A stretch of 64,000 bases of DNA from positions 2,596,001 through 2,660,000 of the forward strand of contig NZ_CP024123.1 in assembly GCF_002736105.1 (NCBI RefSeq), read 5' to 3'. Below the pieces are notes generated by a model. It made no database searches. It was not told the origin of the DNA and was given only the letters and a program-made list of their open reading frames with translations. Made by a program: the position numbers and the translations under genes. Every line of letters begins with the position of its first letter. The first letter of the stretch is position 1. Below, in pieces: positions 26,213 to 34,917 of this stretch. Source of the stretch: Solibacillus sp. R5-41. Lineage in GTDB: Bacteria; Bacillota; Bacilli; Bacillales_A; Planococcaceae.

Positions 26213-26550
26213 GTTGAATGTGCATTTTGATAGGCTTCTTTTATCAGTGGCAAAACAGCTCTAAAATTTATAATTAAGTCATCTATTGTTTTTATAGGTT
26301 TGATAAAGCCTATTTCGTAAACGCCCCATCTATCTTCTTCTGGCTCTATACAAACAGCTATCGAAGGTTCTTTTTCAAGTCCCCATATTATGCCTGCTCT
26401 ACTACCATCTGGGGCTTGAACAAATCCATCTCCCGAAATGCAAGCACTCCCATTTTCAAAGTAAAAATGGTCAGTTATTTCACCGTAAATAAAACCCTCC
26501 GTTTCTGTTTCTTTAACAAGTTCAAAACCACTATAACAAAGTTGTCCCAT
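26206..26550 (-). CDS. Hypothetical protein, 114 aa (copy 2 of a duplicated cassette gene)
   Basis: Paralogue of 24297-24641 with the same start context (TATCTTCACTCCTC on the + strand) and the same type D repeat upstream. Differences lie mostly in the last ten residues. The two copies flank the two + strand cassettes at 24908 and 25482. Confidence 0.7.
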   Translation of the reverse strand: MGQLCYSGFELVKETETEGFIYGEITDHFYFENGSACISGDGFVQAPDGSRAGIIWGLEKEPSIAVCIEPEEDRWGVYEIGFIKPIKTIDDLIINFRAVLPLIKEAYQNAHSTK

Positions 26551-26612
26551 ATATCTTCACTCCTCTAGAAAAATCCTAACTCATCTGGTGTGAGGAATCA
26601 AAAATATGATAC

Positions 26613-26683
26613 ACTACCAAAGCGTCGTTTAGGAAAATTTTCAAAATGTTTGTTGTACTAAAGCCCTCGTTAGTTGAATAAGA
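26613..26683. repeat. Boundary repeat, type D
   Basis: CCAAAGCGTCGTTTAGG hairpin, then core II with centre GCCCTC and GTTAGTTGAATAAG. The next stop codon begins 4 bp further on. Confidence 0.85.
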
Positions 26684-26685
26684 AG

Positions 26686-27045
26686 TTAACGATTATCGTA
26701 ATATTCTTTAGGATTTGTTATTTCATTTTCAATTAAAAATTCAGCTTCAGATTTAATTATTTCAATGTAGCTACTTTTTTTGAAAGGTTTCGTTAATTCA
26801 CTAATCCTTCTTAAACTTCCTTTTGTTTTTGTTTTATTATTTTGAACATCCACAATTACAGTTAAATATGCTTCACCATTATATTTTACTACCCCTGTGA
26901 CTTGTTTTTTCACTAAATCTATATTTGTATATTCGGGTACGATTCTTAATGGTGCAAAGGTTGTCCATCCCACCGAACTTTGTTTTGATTTCAGTCCAAT
27001 CTTAAATATAGAATAACTAAAAAGTTTTTTTAATTTAGATTTCAT
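26686..27045 (-). CDS. Hypothetical protein, 119 aa
   Basis: Basic N-terminus, then a domain with alternating beta-type segments (VTGVVKYNGEAYLTVIVDV). Excellent ribosome binding site (GGAGGAGAAA) before the ATG. No membrane segment; family not recognised. The gene lies directly left of the first IS110 element, which interrupts the repeat upstream of its start. Confidence 0.6.
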   Translation of the reverse strand: MKSKLKKLFSYSIFKIGLKSKQSSVGWTTFAPLRIVPEYTNIDLVKKQVTGVVKYNGEAYLTVIVDVQNNKTKTKGSLRRISELTKPFKKSSYIEIIKSEAEFLIENEITNPKEYYDNR

Positions 27046-27086
27046 TTTCTCCTCCTAATTTACATGGAATATTTTATCACACCTAG

Positions 27087-27098
27087 TTCAACTAACCT
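27087..27098. repeat. Left half of a core I split by the IS110 element
   Basis: TTCAACTAACCT is the left arm and first two centre bases of core I. The rest of the repeat resumes at 28853 on the other side of the element. Confidence 0.85.
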
Positions 27099-27289
27099 CC
27101 CTCTATAAACATTGAGATATCAACGGTTTCCATCACTTCGTGATTTAAGAAAAATATTTTTCTCCCCTCTGATAAACAGAGTCTTGAATTTATAGATTAT
27201 ATTACCAAGTAAAGCGTACGCTTCGCTAAAACTAATGGAAATCATTAGCTTTTTTATCCATTATTTTGATGCACAATGGATCTCTGCGA

Positions 27290-27430
27290 TGCTTATGACG
27301 ACGTACCCTCCCATGTCTCTTAGCGTCAACGCGCTTACATTCCTTCGTTCGGTCTATTCATAAGGCAGAGGCCTGCTAAGCTGCCCCGGGGACTCATAGT
27401 CTAAGTTTAGTGATATTGCCGGCTTCTCCG
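27290..27430 (-). ncRNA. Putative bridge RNA of IS110 copy 1
   Basis: Read as minus-strand RNA, ACTAAACT (complement of 27404-27411) has the sequence of the left target half, and GGGGCAG (complement of 27381-27387) pairs with the right target half CTGCCCC; a GACT/AGTC hairpin lies between them. Further 3' a second loop has partial matches to the element ends: GGAATG (27338-27343) and GGGAG (27308-27312) around an AGCG/CGCT hairpin. Target loop before donor loop is the order known for IS110 bridge RNAs. Ends are estimates. Confidence 0.55.
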
Positions 27431-27467
27431 TATCATCCTTTTTGCTATAGCTCTTTGATCGAAATGC

Positions 27468-28744
27468 TTACGCTGCCTCTCCGAGAGAGTAGAGATCTTT
27501 CATCATAAGTTGCTCGTTAAAATACACTTTCTTTTTACAAATACCATGTAATATTTTCAGTAATTTACCACAGAGAACTACCATCGATTGCTTACCCCGT
27601 AAGGGATTCTGATTCCTTGTTGTGTAGTATTCGTGAAGTTGTTTGAATGCTAGGTTATGCCGAATCAAAGGAACAATCACTTTGAAAAGGATATGTCTAA
27701 GTCTCTTACGTCCACGTTTTGATATATGTTTTGACCCTTATGTTGACCAGAAGAGTTTTCACGTAATGTTAGTCCCGCTAGTTTAATGAGTTGGCGTGGA
27801 TTTTCGTAAAGTGAAAAACTCCCTACTTCGGAAAGTAGATCAACAATTGTCGCATCTCCTAAACCTGGTACTGACGCGAGTAGGTCATATTCCATCGTTG
27901 TCTTTGCCAATTCAGTTAATTGGTCATTCACTGCTTCGATTTCAGTTTCTAATAAGCGAAACTGACGTAGGAGTGTGGCGATTTCATGTTTGGCCATCTT
28001 TTGTCCTTCTGTCAGTCCTATAGAGTTTGAAGCCTTTTCAATCAGTAGCTTAGCTTTTGGTAGTTGTGGAGCTCTCATACCCCCTACCTGACGGTAGAAA
28101 AATACAAGTTCTTCCGCGGTTTTCCCTTGAATGTCCTGTGGCATTGGTGTTCTTTCTAATGCAGTAAGTGCCATTTTTCCGAAAGTAGGAAAGACTTGAG
28201 TGAATTCAGGAAAATATCGATCGAGCCAACGAATGATTCGATTTTTAATACTTGCTAGATCTTCCGTTAACTTTAATCTAAGAGTAGAACCAATCCGTAG
28301 TTCAGCTTCTACTTCTTTTAATATTCGTGGATAGCTAAAGCGTCCATCTTTCAATAACCGTGCGATGACTAATGCATCTTTTTTATCATTCTTAGTCGGC
28401 AAATTATCATCAAGTTCTTTCGAACGTTTGACGTGCATTGGATTCACCATGACAAGTGGGATTCCGTATTGATCTAAGAAATAGGCTAAGTTCATCCAGT
28501 AGTGGCCTGTAGGCTCAATCCCTATTATTACTTCAGTTTTCTTAGCTTCCTTCATCATTTGACGAATCTTTTCATACAAATTTTCGAAGCCTTCTTTCGA
28601 TTGATGTACCGCAAAAGCTTTTTCTATTACTCGCCCGCGTTCATCGACAAAACATGCGTAATGAATACGCTTAGCAATATCCATGCCGACAACCAGTGTA
28701 TTTTCAGTAACTTGATTAATTTTGTTATTCCATTTAGAATGCAT
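27468..28744 (-). pseudogene. IS110 transposase, frameshifted
   Basis: The start is ATG at 28744, seven bases after AAGGAGG. The N-terminal DEDD domain (VVGMDIAKRIHYACFVDE, IGIEPTGHYW, KNDKKDALVIARLL) is intact. A 1-bp deletion at about 27731, relative to copy 2, moves the frame before the C-terminal serine-containing domain, so the protein ends early at 27677. Transposition would need the intact copy at 37671. Confidence 0.88.
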
Positions 28745-28852
28745 AAAGGAGTCCTCCTTGTTTGTTGATGGGTCAATGGTCGTTGACACTCATGCATCAT
28801 ACTAGAGGGCTCCTTTTCTTTCAAGAGCTCGAACATCCTTCAAACAGGAATG

Positions 28853-28937
28853 CTGCCCCGTTAGTTCAATAAGAAAAAAGAGCTGCATAAGCAACTCAAT
28901 GATCTTCAAATAAAGCCCCCGTTAGTTGAAGAAGGAT
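28853..28937. repeat. Boundary repeat, type A (right part of the split repeat)
   Basis: CTGCCCC and GTTAGTTCAA complete the core I interrupted at 27098. The A hairpin (GAGCTGCATAAGCAACTC) and core II follow. The stop codon of the next gene (28922-28924) is the TTA of core II itself. Confidence 0.88.
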
Positions 28938-29419
28938 TGTTCTTTGTTAGGTTTGATGTATAAATCAATTCTTTCTTTAGCACTTTCACTCTTACTCCAC
29001 CATTCAACAATCATGTAAATATTATTTATTTCGTTTAATGTAATAGGGGTTCCATCTTCGTTCAGATATGTCCCACCTTCAATTGCGCCAGTTGACTCCT
29101 CTGCAATATCAATTCCAGCACCAGTTACTGCACCAGTATGCACTACTACATCATTATCGTTAATAACTACGTGTGTTTCGAAATAAAAAGAGTCTACAAT
29201 AGATTTATTTCCATTTTTCATATGTAAAGTTCCATTACCTGCTTTAAAACTTTCGGGTGTTATCACAACTTCGTATCCAGTTAAGTTCCAATTCTGACTT
29301 TCTCCCACTAATGATAAATAGTATTTACTAACTGCCTTCTCATTACCATTACATCCCGAAAGTAAAACAACAAGTAATAAAAAAAGCATATAAAAAATTC
29401 TTTTACTGTTCAGTATCAT
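28922..29419 (-). CDS. Putative lipoprotein, 165 aa
   Basis: Signal peptide with lipobox LLSGC near residue 22. The mature part looks beta-rich (YEVVITPESFKAGNGTLHMK). Start ATG at 29419 after AAAGGTGG. The last codons are AAC TAA read from the core II sequence, so the boundary repeat supplies the C-terminus and stop. Presumably attached to the membrane surface; no further assignment. Confidence 0.68.
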   Translation of the reverse strand: MILNSKRIFYMLFLLLVVLLSGCNGNEKAVSKYYLSLVGESQNWNLTGYEVVITPESFKAGNGTLHMKNGNKSIVDSFYFETHVVINDNDVVVHTGAVTGAGIDIAEESTGAIEGGTYLNEDGTPITLNEINNIYMIVEWWSKSESAKERIDLYIKPNKEQSFFN

Positions 29420-29457
29420 AATGACCACCTTTTTTATACTGATTAAGAATGATAAAC

Positions 29458-29880
29458 TTATTTTTTCAGTGTAATTAGCGTTTTCTCTAATATAGAGATG
29501 TTTTGAATATCTACTTTATCCAAATCAATTGTTTTGTCAAATTTATAATTTCTATTTTCTCCTTCTTCGCCATACCAACAAGTATATAACTCATAATAAT
29601 CGCCTTCGTCGAGATATTCATTTAATAACTCACATAATGCTAAAAAATCATTCTGCGATTCTTTTTTACTGACTTTTAGATAAGGATTTTGCTCTTCAGC
29701 ATCAAAAGATACCCCTACACCATTAGGAAAAAAGATTTCATATACATAAGTAGTTGAAAAATGTTTCTTTACCAACTTTCTGTCTTCGTCGTCCAAAAAG
29801 CCTTCTTCCATACTATACGATTCATCAGAACTATGTTTTGGAAAGATGAAATTACATCCAAGATAGTTAACAATACTCAC
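29458..29880 (-). CDS. Hypothetical protein, 140 aa
   Basis: Acidic soluble protein with a run of aromatic residues near the end (YYELYTCWYGEEGENRNYKF). GTG start after AGGAGGG. It lies 38 bp upstream of the lipoprotein gene at 28922, with no repeat between, so these two form a two-gene cassette. A toxin/immunity-type role is possible, but nothing in the sequence proves it. Confidence 0.6.
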   Translation of the reverse strand: MSIVNYLGCNFIFPKHSSDESYSMEEGFLDDEDRKLVKKHFSTTYVYEIFFPNGVGVSFDAEEQNPYLKVSKKESQNDFLALCELLNEYLDEGDYYELYTCWYGEEGENRNYKFDKTIDLDKVDIQNISILEKTLITLKK

Positions 29881-29956
29881 TAACTTTAATCCCTCCTAAT
29901 TATATTTTTTATTATAAAATACTGCATCTTAGTAATCCAATTTACGATTTAATATC

Positions 29957-30027
29957 GTTCCCAAAGCGTCGTTTGGGAAAATTTTCGAAATGCTTGTTGT
30001 ACTAAAGCCCCCGTTAGTTGAAGAAGG
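29957..30027. repeat. Boundary repeat, type D
   Basis: Exact D hairpin, TTTTCGAAATGCTTGTTGTACTAAA lead-in (no core I) and core II ending GTTAGTTGAAGAAGG. Confidence 0.9.
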
Positions 30028-30077
30028 AACAGTTTATTAATTAAAAATTTTTGTGATGGCACAGCTATAAACCAATA

Positions 30078-30590
30078 TTAAATATAAAGTGGTAAATCTT
30101 TTACACTGTTCAATTGATATATATTTCCTTCCTTGTAATTAGAACCTACTCTGATTCCAAAACCTTTAATTCCTATATTTATTGCTAATTCTACATCAAC
30201 TGCTGAGTCACCAATCATAAAGGACTCTTCCAAATTAATTTCAGGATATTTATGAATTGCCTGCTTAACCATTCCAATATTAGGCTTCATACAAGTACAC
30301 CCCTCACATTTACCATGCGGACAATAAAAGACATCAAGCAGTTCAACACCTTGGCGAGTTAACTCTCTCTCCACTTGATTATTTATATCATGGTATTGGT
30401 CAACCGTAATATATCCTTCGTTAATAATGTATTGGTTGGTAATAATTATGATTTTATAACCTTTCTTTATGACTTCTTTTAATGTGCTAATTGACCCATC
30501 TATAAATACTGGATGCTCTATTCTAGTCCATTCATGATCTAAATAATCTTCAATTATAGTGCCATCTCTATCAAAAAATGCAACTTTCAA
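30078..30590 (-). CDS. HAD-family phosphatase, HisB-N/GmhB-like, 170 aa
   Basis: Motif I FFDRDGT at residues 5-11 and motif IV GDSAVDVE give the HAD active site. The zinc loop CPHGKCEGCTC (three cysteines plus histidine) is typical of D-glycero-D-manno-heptose-1,7-bisphosphate phosphatases and histidinol-phosphate phosphatases of class IIIA. Gram-positive cells can use the former for S-layer glycan precursors, but no other heptose gene is near. TTG start after AAGGAG. Single-gene cassette. Confidence 0.85.
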   Translation of the reverse strand: MKVAFFDRDGTIIEDYLDHEWTRIEHPVFIDGSISTLKEVIKKGYKIIIITNQYIINEGYITVDQYHDINNQVERELTRQGVELLDVFYCPHGKCEGCTCMKPNIGMVKQAIHKYPEINLEESFMIGDSAVDVELAINIGIKGFGIRVGSNYKEGNIYQLNSVKDLPLYI

Positions 30591-30629
30591 TTTCTACACT
30601 CCTTACAGAATGATTTTTCATTTATTCTT

Positions 30630-30723
30630 ATTCAACTAAACTGCTCCGTTAGTTTAATAAGAAAAAAGAGCTGCAAATGCAACTCAATGATCTTCAAGAA
30701 AAGCCCCCGTTAGTTAAAGAAGG
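30630..30723. repeat. Boundary repeat, type A, both cores
   Basis: Core I (TTCAACTAAA, CTGCTCC, GTTAGTTTAA), A hairpin (GAGCTGCAAATGCAACTC), and core II with left arm TTCAAGAAAA. Confidence 0.92.
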
Positions 30724-30729
30724 ATTTAT

Positions 30730-32097
30730 TCATTTTTTAGTATCTCCCAGTTCTAACCAACTCTCGAATAAGGAATCATCTTTTAATTCTAAATAGAATT
30801 TCATGAACCTTACGAATTCATCTGTTTTTACTTCTTTATACTTATAAAAAGTATAATATCTTCTTAAAAAATCCTCTGCTGTTTGTTTTCCACCATATTG
30901 ATTGAAAATCTTAGCTAAGTTTGAATAAGATTGACCATAAATATAATTACTTGGTGTACTCATCAGATACTCGTGTAATGGTAAATTGGAGGGCAATGGT
31001 TTAATTTTGTCAGAAAAGTCTATATAACCTAATTCTTTCTCATTACCCATTAGAAATAAAGTAGTTGCAATCTCTGCAATTCCCTCATCTAACCACCCAT
31101 CGGTGTATGGGTCATTACTTATTATTCCGTAAAACCATTGATGAGCAATTTCATGAATTACGAGATTTTTAATTCCTTCGTTTGTGACAGAGCGCCCCTT
31201 AAGGGAGCCTGCTGTTACTACTCCTGGATACTCCATTCCTGGTCCATCTAAAATAATATCTAACTGTTTGTGTGGATATGGTCCAATAATATCATCAAAG
31301 TAATCAAAAGATTCAACAGCAGTCTCCATAACCTCATCTAAAAACTCCTCTGATTCACCTGTTCCAAATACTCTTATATTTACGCTATCCGATTTTTTTT
31401 GGACAACTTGTGGGTCTTTTAATAGAGCAACAAATATTTCTTTTACATTTTCAATTCGAAATGAATTATTGTTTTCATTAAGTAAACTATCTTCGTCACT
31501 GGTTGTAACAAGAGTGTATTCTTTAGGAATATCAAATGTTAGATTAAAATTACTAAAAGTTGTGTGATATGACTCTCCTTTGAAAGTATAATCTTGTTTA
31601 TTCCATCCTTTTTGATAAGTAGGGACCATTGGATACCATTGAGCGAGATGATAATTACTATCGATTTTTTCGAATCTAAACCCGTCGGTTGGTAAGGTGA
31701 AGTGATATTTCATTTGAAAATTAATACTTTCATTTGGAGAAACCGATGTTTTTAAGGGAATGTTAATTGTGTCTTTCTCAAGTGAATATGATGCATCTTG
31801 ATTTTCAACTTTAACTGACTCAATTTCCACTTCAGAAGGTTGAGTTAATTGTGGAGAATTTTCGGACGTAAACATATTAGGAATAAAATAAAGTTTTAAC
31901 TCATCCCATTTTTCATTAGAAACATTAAGAATATCTATGGATATATCCGCACTAAAAAGTCCATTGTTATCCATACTTAATTTCATATCATAATTACTTT
32001 GGCTTCCAGCGGGTTCTTCATTAGGATTAAAAGCTACCTCTGAACAACCTATTAATAAAAATATACTTAGAACGCAAATAAATAATGTTTTCTTCAA
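30730..32097 (-). CDS. M1-family metallopeptidase-like lipoprotein, 455 aa
   Basis: A lipobox (LLIGC) marks a membrane-attached protein. The gluzincin zinc site HEIAHQ lies near residue 317 and the third ligand glutamate in WLDEGIAE about 20 residues later. The N-terminal half is beta-rich, as in M1 aminopeptidases, and the usual large C-terminal domain is short (455 against about 600-900 residues). Peptide cleavage at the cell surface is likely. TTG start after GGGGGG. One of the largest single-gene cassettes here. Confidence 0.82.
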   Translation of the reverse strand: MKKTLFICVLSIFLLIGCSEVAFNPNEEPAGSQSNYDMKLSMDNNGLFSADISIDILNVSNEKWDELKLYFIPNMFTSENSPQLTQPSEVEIESVKVENQDASYSLEKDTINIPLKTSVSPNESINFQMKYHFTLPTDGFRFEKIDSNYHLAQWYPMVPTYQKGWNKQDYTFKGESYHTTFSNFNLTFDIPKEYTLVTTSDEDSLLNENNNSFRIENVKEIFVALLKDPQVVQKKSDSVNIRVFGTGESEEFLDEVMETAVESFDYFDDIIGPYPHKQLDIILDGPGMEYPGVVTAGSLKGRSVTNEGIKNLVIHEIAHQWFYGIISNDPYTDGWLDEGIAEIATTLFLMGNEKELGYIDFSDKIKPLPSNLPLHEYLMSTPSNYIYGQSYSNLAKIFNQYGGKQTAEDFLRRYYTFYKYKEVKTDEFVRFMKFYLELKDDSLFESWLELGDTKK

Positions 32098-32184
32098 AAT
32101 ATGTCCCCCCTCCTCTATATCGAATATTAAAAACTTAATTTCCTATTACTATATATTCCATATGTACAGCAGGGATTCCTTACT

Positions 32185-32281
32185 ACCTCCTTCTCCGTTA
32201 GTTGAAGTATATCCTTCCCAAACCGTCGTTTGGGAAGATTCTTGAAATGATCTTTCACTAAAGCCCCCGTTAGTTCAGTAA
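32185..32281. repeat. Boundary repeat, type D with partial core I
   Basis: Right half of core I (CTCCGTTAGTTGAAG), D hairpin with one change (CCCAAACCGTCGTTTGGG) and core II (TTTCACTAAA, GCCCCC, GTTAGTTCAG). Core II overlaps the last two codons of the next gene. Confidence 0.9.
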
Positions 32282-32659
32282 AAGGTCTAATATTTTTTTT
32301 GTTTGTTTATCATTGATTTTGTAGCTGTCACGCACATCACTAACAAAAAGTGTTATGTTTGATCCAAAATTTTTATTGACATATAAAACTTCTGTCTTAC
32401 CGTCTTTATACTTCAGCTGAATTTTGTAATCGTGAGGATATACAAGTTCATAATTAGCAGTAACACGATTTGACCTATTAAGGATTCCAGTGATGGTCTT
32501 TATTTTTTCCTTGTCGGTAGTGATTTTTCCTTTTTCAATTGGTTCATCATATTTTTGGATAGTCATGCTTTGGATTCCTGAAAATCCGTTATAAAAAAAT
32601 GAAAATCCTAATGCACACACAAGAATAGCTATAAACGAGTAGATAATAGTTTTTTTCAT
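32270..32659 (-). CDS. Membrane-anchored hypothetical protein, 129 aa (triplicated cassette, copy 1)
   Basis: A signal-anchor helix (MKKTIIYSFIAILVCALGFS) precedes an extracytoplasmic domain of about 100 residues. The start at 32659 follows GGGGGG. Stop TAA is taken from the core (AAC TAA on the coding strand). Nearly identical genes are at 34177 and 47973; this copy differs from both by His for Pro in the ELVYP-x-DYK segment. Function unknown. Confidence 0.72.
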   Translation of the reverse strand: MKKTIIYSFIAILVCALGFSFFYNGFSGIQSMTIQKYDEPIEKGKITTDKEKIKTITGILNRSNRVTANYELVYPHDYKIQLKYKDGKTEVLYVNKNFGSNITLFVSDVRDSYKINDKQTKKILDLLLN

Positions 32660-32718
32660 TAAATCCCCCCATATCTTTCTCATTAGACGTTTATATTGGA
32701 AAAAAGTCACAATTCCTA

Positions 32719-32850
32719 ATTCAACTAAACTGCCCCGTTAGTTCAAAAAGAAAAAGCTACCCTAAAGGCAGCCTTATTCTGCTAAAGCACCCGTTAGTTG
32801 AAGAAGAAAAGTGAAGCTTATTCCACAATCGCGCCCGATTGTGGAATATT
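32719..32850. repeat. Boundary repeat, type B then type G
   Basis: Both cores with a B hairpin; core II centre is GCACCC. A G hairpin (CAATCGCGCCCGATTG) follows 40 bp later. The B part is identical to that upstream of the third gene copy at 48422. Confidence 0.9.
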
Positions 32851-32925
32851 ATGATAGTGATAACTGCTTTTTGCTTGTTCATCTAAGCATCTGTAAAATT
32901 ATTTAAACATTCCCTTTGTAATTCG

Positions 32926-33429
32926 TTATTTTCCCTTTAGATTTTTAATCGCATGCACCGAATTATCCTGAATGATGCCTGTTTCTACAAAACCTAATGA
33001 AGCGTATAATTCTTTAGCTACGACATTATTTTTATGATAAAAGAGATCTACATATTGTGATTCCCCATATGGGAGATTTTCAATATCCGTCAACATTTTT
33101 TCAAAGGCAAGCTTGCCATAGCCTTTCCCCTGATAACGCTTATCAATCATAAAATGCCAAATGAAATAGGCCTTCTTCCCGTAATAAACTTCATTTTGAA
33201 ATGATTCATGATCCGTCGTATCATAAATATACATCAAAAATCCAACCATCGTATTATTCGCATAAATAGCTAATGGAGAAGCTGGTATACCATCTGTGTT
33301 CAACATATGAGCGTCTGCGAAGCATCTAAGGTTAGTAGTTTCTAATATATATTCTTTCTGGTTTTCTTCAACATCAAGCGCTATTACTTCATCTATGTTA
33401 TCCCCGTTTATTTTTCGTAATTCAATCAT
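32926..33429 (-). CDS. GNAT acetyltransferase, 167 aa (polyamine acetyltransferase-like)
   Basis: The acetyl-CoA motif A is DKRYQGKGYGKLAF near residues 98-111, followed by the NNVVAKELYASLGF motif B helix. The N-terminus IELRKINGDNIDEVIAL resembles spermine/spermidine acetyltransferases of the BltD/PaiA group, which acetylate small amines; the exact substrate is open. ATG start after GGAGATAAAAAG. Single-gene cassette between a G hairpin and the F repeat at 33585. Confidence 0.86.
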   Translation of the reverse strand: MIELRKINGDNIDEVIALDVEENQKEYILETTNLRCFADAHMLNTDGIPASPLAIYANNTMVGFLMYIYDTTDHESFQNEVYYGKKAYFIWHFMIDKRYQGKGYGKLAFEKMLTDIENLPYGESQYVDLFYHKNNVVAKELYASLGFVETGIIQDNSVHAIKNLKGK

Positions 33430-33584
33430 CTTTTTATCTCCTCTCCTAATTCAAGCTACTTAATTTTAACATAAATATCCATTTTTAGGTAAGTGCCGTT
33501 CAATTATATGCTCTTAAATAGAGTAAATATGAGGGTTCCAAATATTCCTATACCCTTATTTCATAACCTTTCATAATAGAATGA

Positions 33585-33715
33585 TATTCAACAATATGGC
33601 CCGATTGTTGAACTCAAGTTAAACAACGCTCTTCAACTAATCTGCCCCTTTAGTTCAATAAGAAAAAAAGAGCTGCATATGCAATAATCTTCAAGTAAAG
33701 CCCCGGTTAGTGAAA
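33585..33715. repeat. Boundary repeat, types F and A, both cores slightly decayed
   Basis: F hairpin, core I with centre CTGCCCC and TTTAGTTCAA (G lost), shortened A hairpin (GAGCTGCATATGCAATAATC), core II with GCCCCG and GTTAGTGAAA. Confidence 0.85.
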
Positions 33716-33722
33716 AAAAGAA

Positions 33723-34004
33723 TCATTCATTACTCTCAATTGGTTTCTTTTTAGTGAAAATCCCTGCAATGATTGTGATAATTCCACCTAACGATACAAG
33801 AAGGTGAAAAACAATTAAAGAACCTGTTCCCTCTAAACCGTGTATAACATTAATTTCGTGTAAGGAGAGTGTTAACGGAAAAGTCAAAAACGATAACAGC
33901 ATGACTACTCCAGTTATTAGTCTATTTTTCTTATTCCCTTCAGTTTTGTGTAAAGAAAAAATAAAAATTATAATTGCTAATCCTATAAAAATAGGTAATG
34001 TCAT
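33723..34004 (-). CDS. Small membrane protein, 93 aa
   Basis: Three hydrophobic helices (about 2-17, 30-47, 63-83) with a basic first loop (HKTEGNKKNR) and polar tail. GGGGG before the ATG. Family not recognised; size and composition resemble small Bacillales inner-membrane proteins of unknown role. Confidence 0.65.
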   Translation of the reverse strand: MTLPIFIGLAIIIFIFSLHKTEGNKKNRLITGVVMLLSFLTFPLTLSLHEINVIHGLEGTGSLIVFHLLVSLGGIITIIAGIFTKKKPIESNE

Positions 34005-34051
34005 TGTAGAACCCCCTTAACAAATAAAAATTACTATTAAAAACAAATTCT

Positions 34052-34187
34052 TGTTCAATTAAACTGCTGCGTTAGTTTAAGTGTAACATTTCACAATGGA
34101 TCACCGAAGCCTACTAGATGTTTTAGACATAAAAATAGACCATCGAAATGATGGTCTTGTTTAACTAAAGCCCCCGTTAGTTCAGTA
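34052..34187. repeat. Boundary repeat, type C, both cores
   Basis: Core I (TTCAATTAAA, CTGCTGC, GTTAGTTTAA), C hairpin, and core II (GTTTAACTAAA, GCCCCC, GTTAGTTCAG). The right end provides the stop codon of the next gene. Compare the type D unit at the same place before copies 1 and 3. Confidence 0.9.
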
Positions 34188-34566
34188 AAAGGTCTAATAT
34201 TTTTTTTGTTTGTTTATCATTGATTTTGTAGCTGTCACGCACATCACTAACAAAAAGTGTTATGTTTGATCCAAAATTTTTATTGACATATAAAACTTCT
34301 GTCTTACCGTCTTTATACTTCAGCTGAATTTTGTAATCGGGAGGATATACAAGTTCATAATTAGCAGTAACACGATTTGACCTATTAAGGATTCCAGTGA
34401 TGGTCTTTATTTTTTCCTTGTCGGTAGTGATTTTTCCTTTTTCAATTGGTTCATCATATTTTTGGATAGTCATGCTTTGGATTCCTGAAAATCCGTTATA
34501 AAAAAATGAAAATCCTAATGCACACACAAGAATAGCTATAAACGAGTAGATAATAGTTTTTTTCAT
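34177..34566 (-). CDS. Membrane-anchored hypothetical protein, 129 aa (triplicated cassette, copy 2)
   Basis: Same protein as 47973-48362 and one residue different from 32270-32659. Identity with the other copies stops on the left exactly at the CTAAAGCCCCCGTTAG core, where this copy has a type C repeat and the others type D. On the right it has its own B repeat variant, and the leader just upstream of the start differs (ACGATTGGAAAAAAAATAC). The join therefore falls in the core. Confidence 0.72.
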   Translation of the reverse strand: MKKTIIYSFIAILVCALGFSFFYNGFSGIQSMTIQKYDEPIEKGKITTDKEKIKTITGILNRSNRVTANYELVYPPDYKIQLKYKDGKTEVLYVNKNFGSNITLFVSDVRDSYKINDKQTKKILDLLLN

Positions 34567-34621
34567 TAAATCCCCCCATATCTTTCTCATTAGACGATTG
34601 GAAAAAAAATACAATTCCTAA

Positions 34622-34709
34622 TTCAACTAAACTGCTGCGTTAGTTCAATAAGAAAAAGCTACCCTAAAGGCAGCCTTGTTCTGCTAAAGCCCCCGTTAGT
34701 TGAAGAAGA
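34622..34709. repeat. Boundary repeat, type B, both cores
   Basis: Core I (TTCAACTAAA, CTGCTGC, GTTAGTTCAA), B hairpin, core II with GTTAGTTGAAGAAG. The following bases AAAAGTGAAGCT are shared with the repeat at 32719. Confidence 0.92.
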
Positions 34710-34880
34710 AAAGTGAAGCTACAGTAGTATCTAATGGCTCTATCTAACCGAGTGATCTCACGGACGGAAAGTAGCTACTGTGCTCTTTACCAATTGACCG
34801 CTCTCTATTGCAGAAATCACTTTAAAGATTTAGAAGTGTTAAGATGGAAATCTTTCAACAGAGCAAATATGGTATAAAAA
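34710..34880. other. Intergenic stretch, structured but unassigned
   Basis: No gene. ACAGTAG and CTACTGT (about 34722 and 34774) could pair, and the minus strand holds a segment like a tRNA D-arm (GTCAATTGGTAAAGAGC), but no complete tRNA can be folded. Confidence 0.35.
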
Positions 34881-34917
34881 AACCAACTATCTGATGGAAA
34901 TCAGATAGTTGGCTTTT
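34881..34917. terminator. Bidirectional terminator
   Basis: AACCAACTATCTGA pairs with TCAGATAGTTGG around TGGAAA; T-runs follow on both strands. It terminates the sigma/anti-sigma operon, whose last stop is at 35039. Confidence 0.8.

Larger units (their letters stand above)
27099..28854 (-). mobile_element. IS110-family insertion sequence, copy 1 (defective transposase)
   Basis: About 1.75 kb, nearly identical to the element at 37302-39058. Ends read CCCTCTATAAAC on the left and CAGGAATG on the right, without obvious long terminal inverted repeats, as is usual for IS110 elements. The dinucleotide CT is present at both junctions (27097-27098 and 28853-28854), consistent with a CT crossover core and no target duplication beyond it. 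The long non-coding region is 3' of the transposase gene. The element lies inside core I. Confidence 0.9.

Noticed and set aside
27796-28023. Plus-strand open frames inside both IS110 elements
   Set aside because: They are antisense to the transposase and occur only because of its codon bias.
34710-34800. A tRNA gene on the minus strand
   Set aside because: Only a D-arm-like segment is present; no acceptor stem, anticodon arm or T-arm can be formed.
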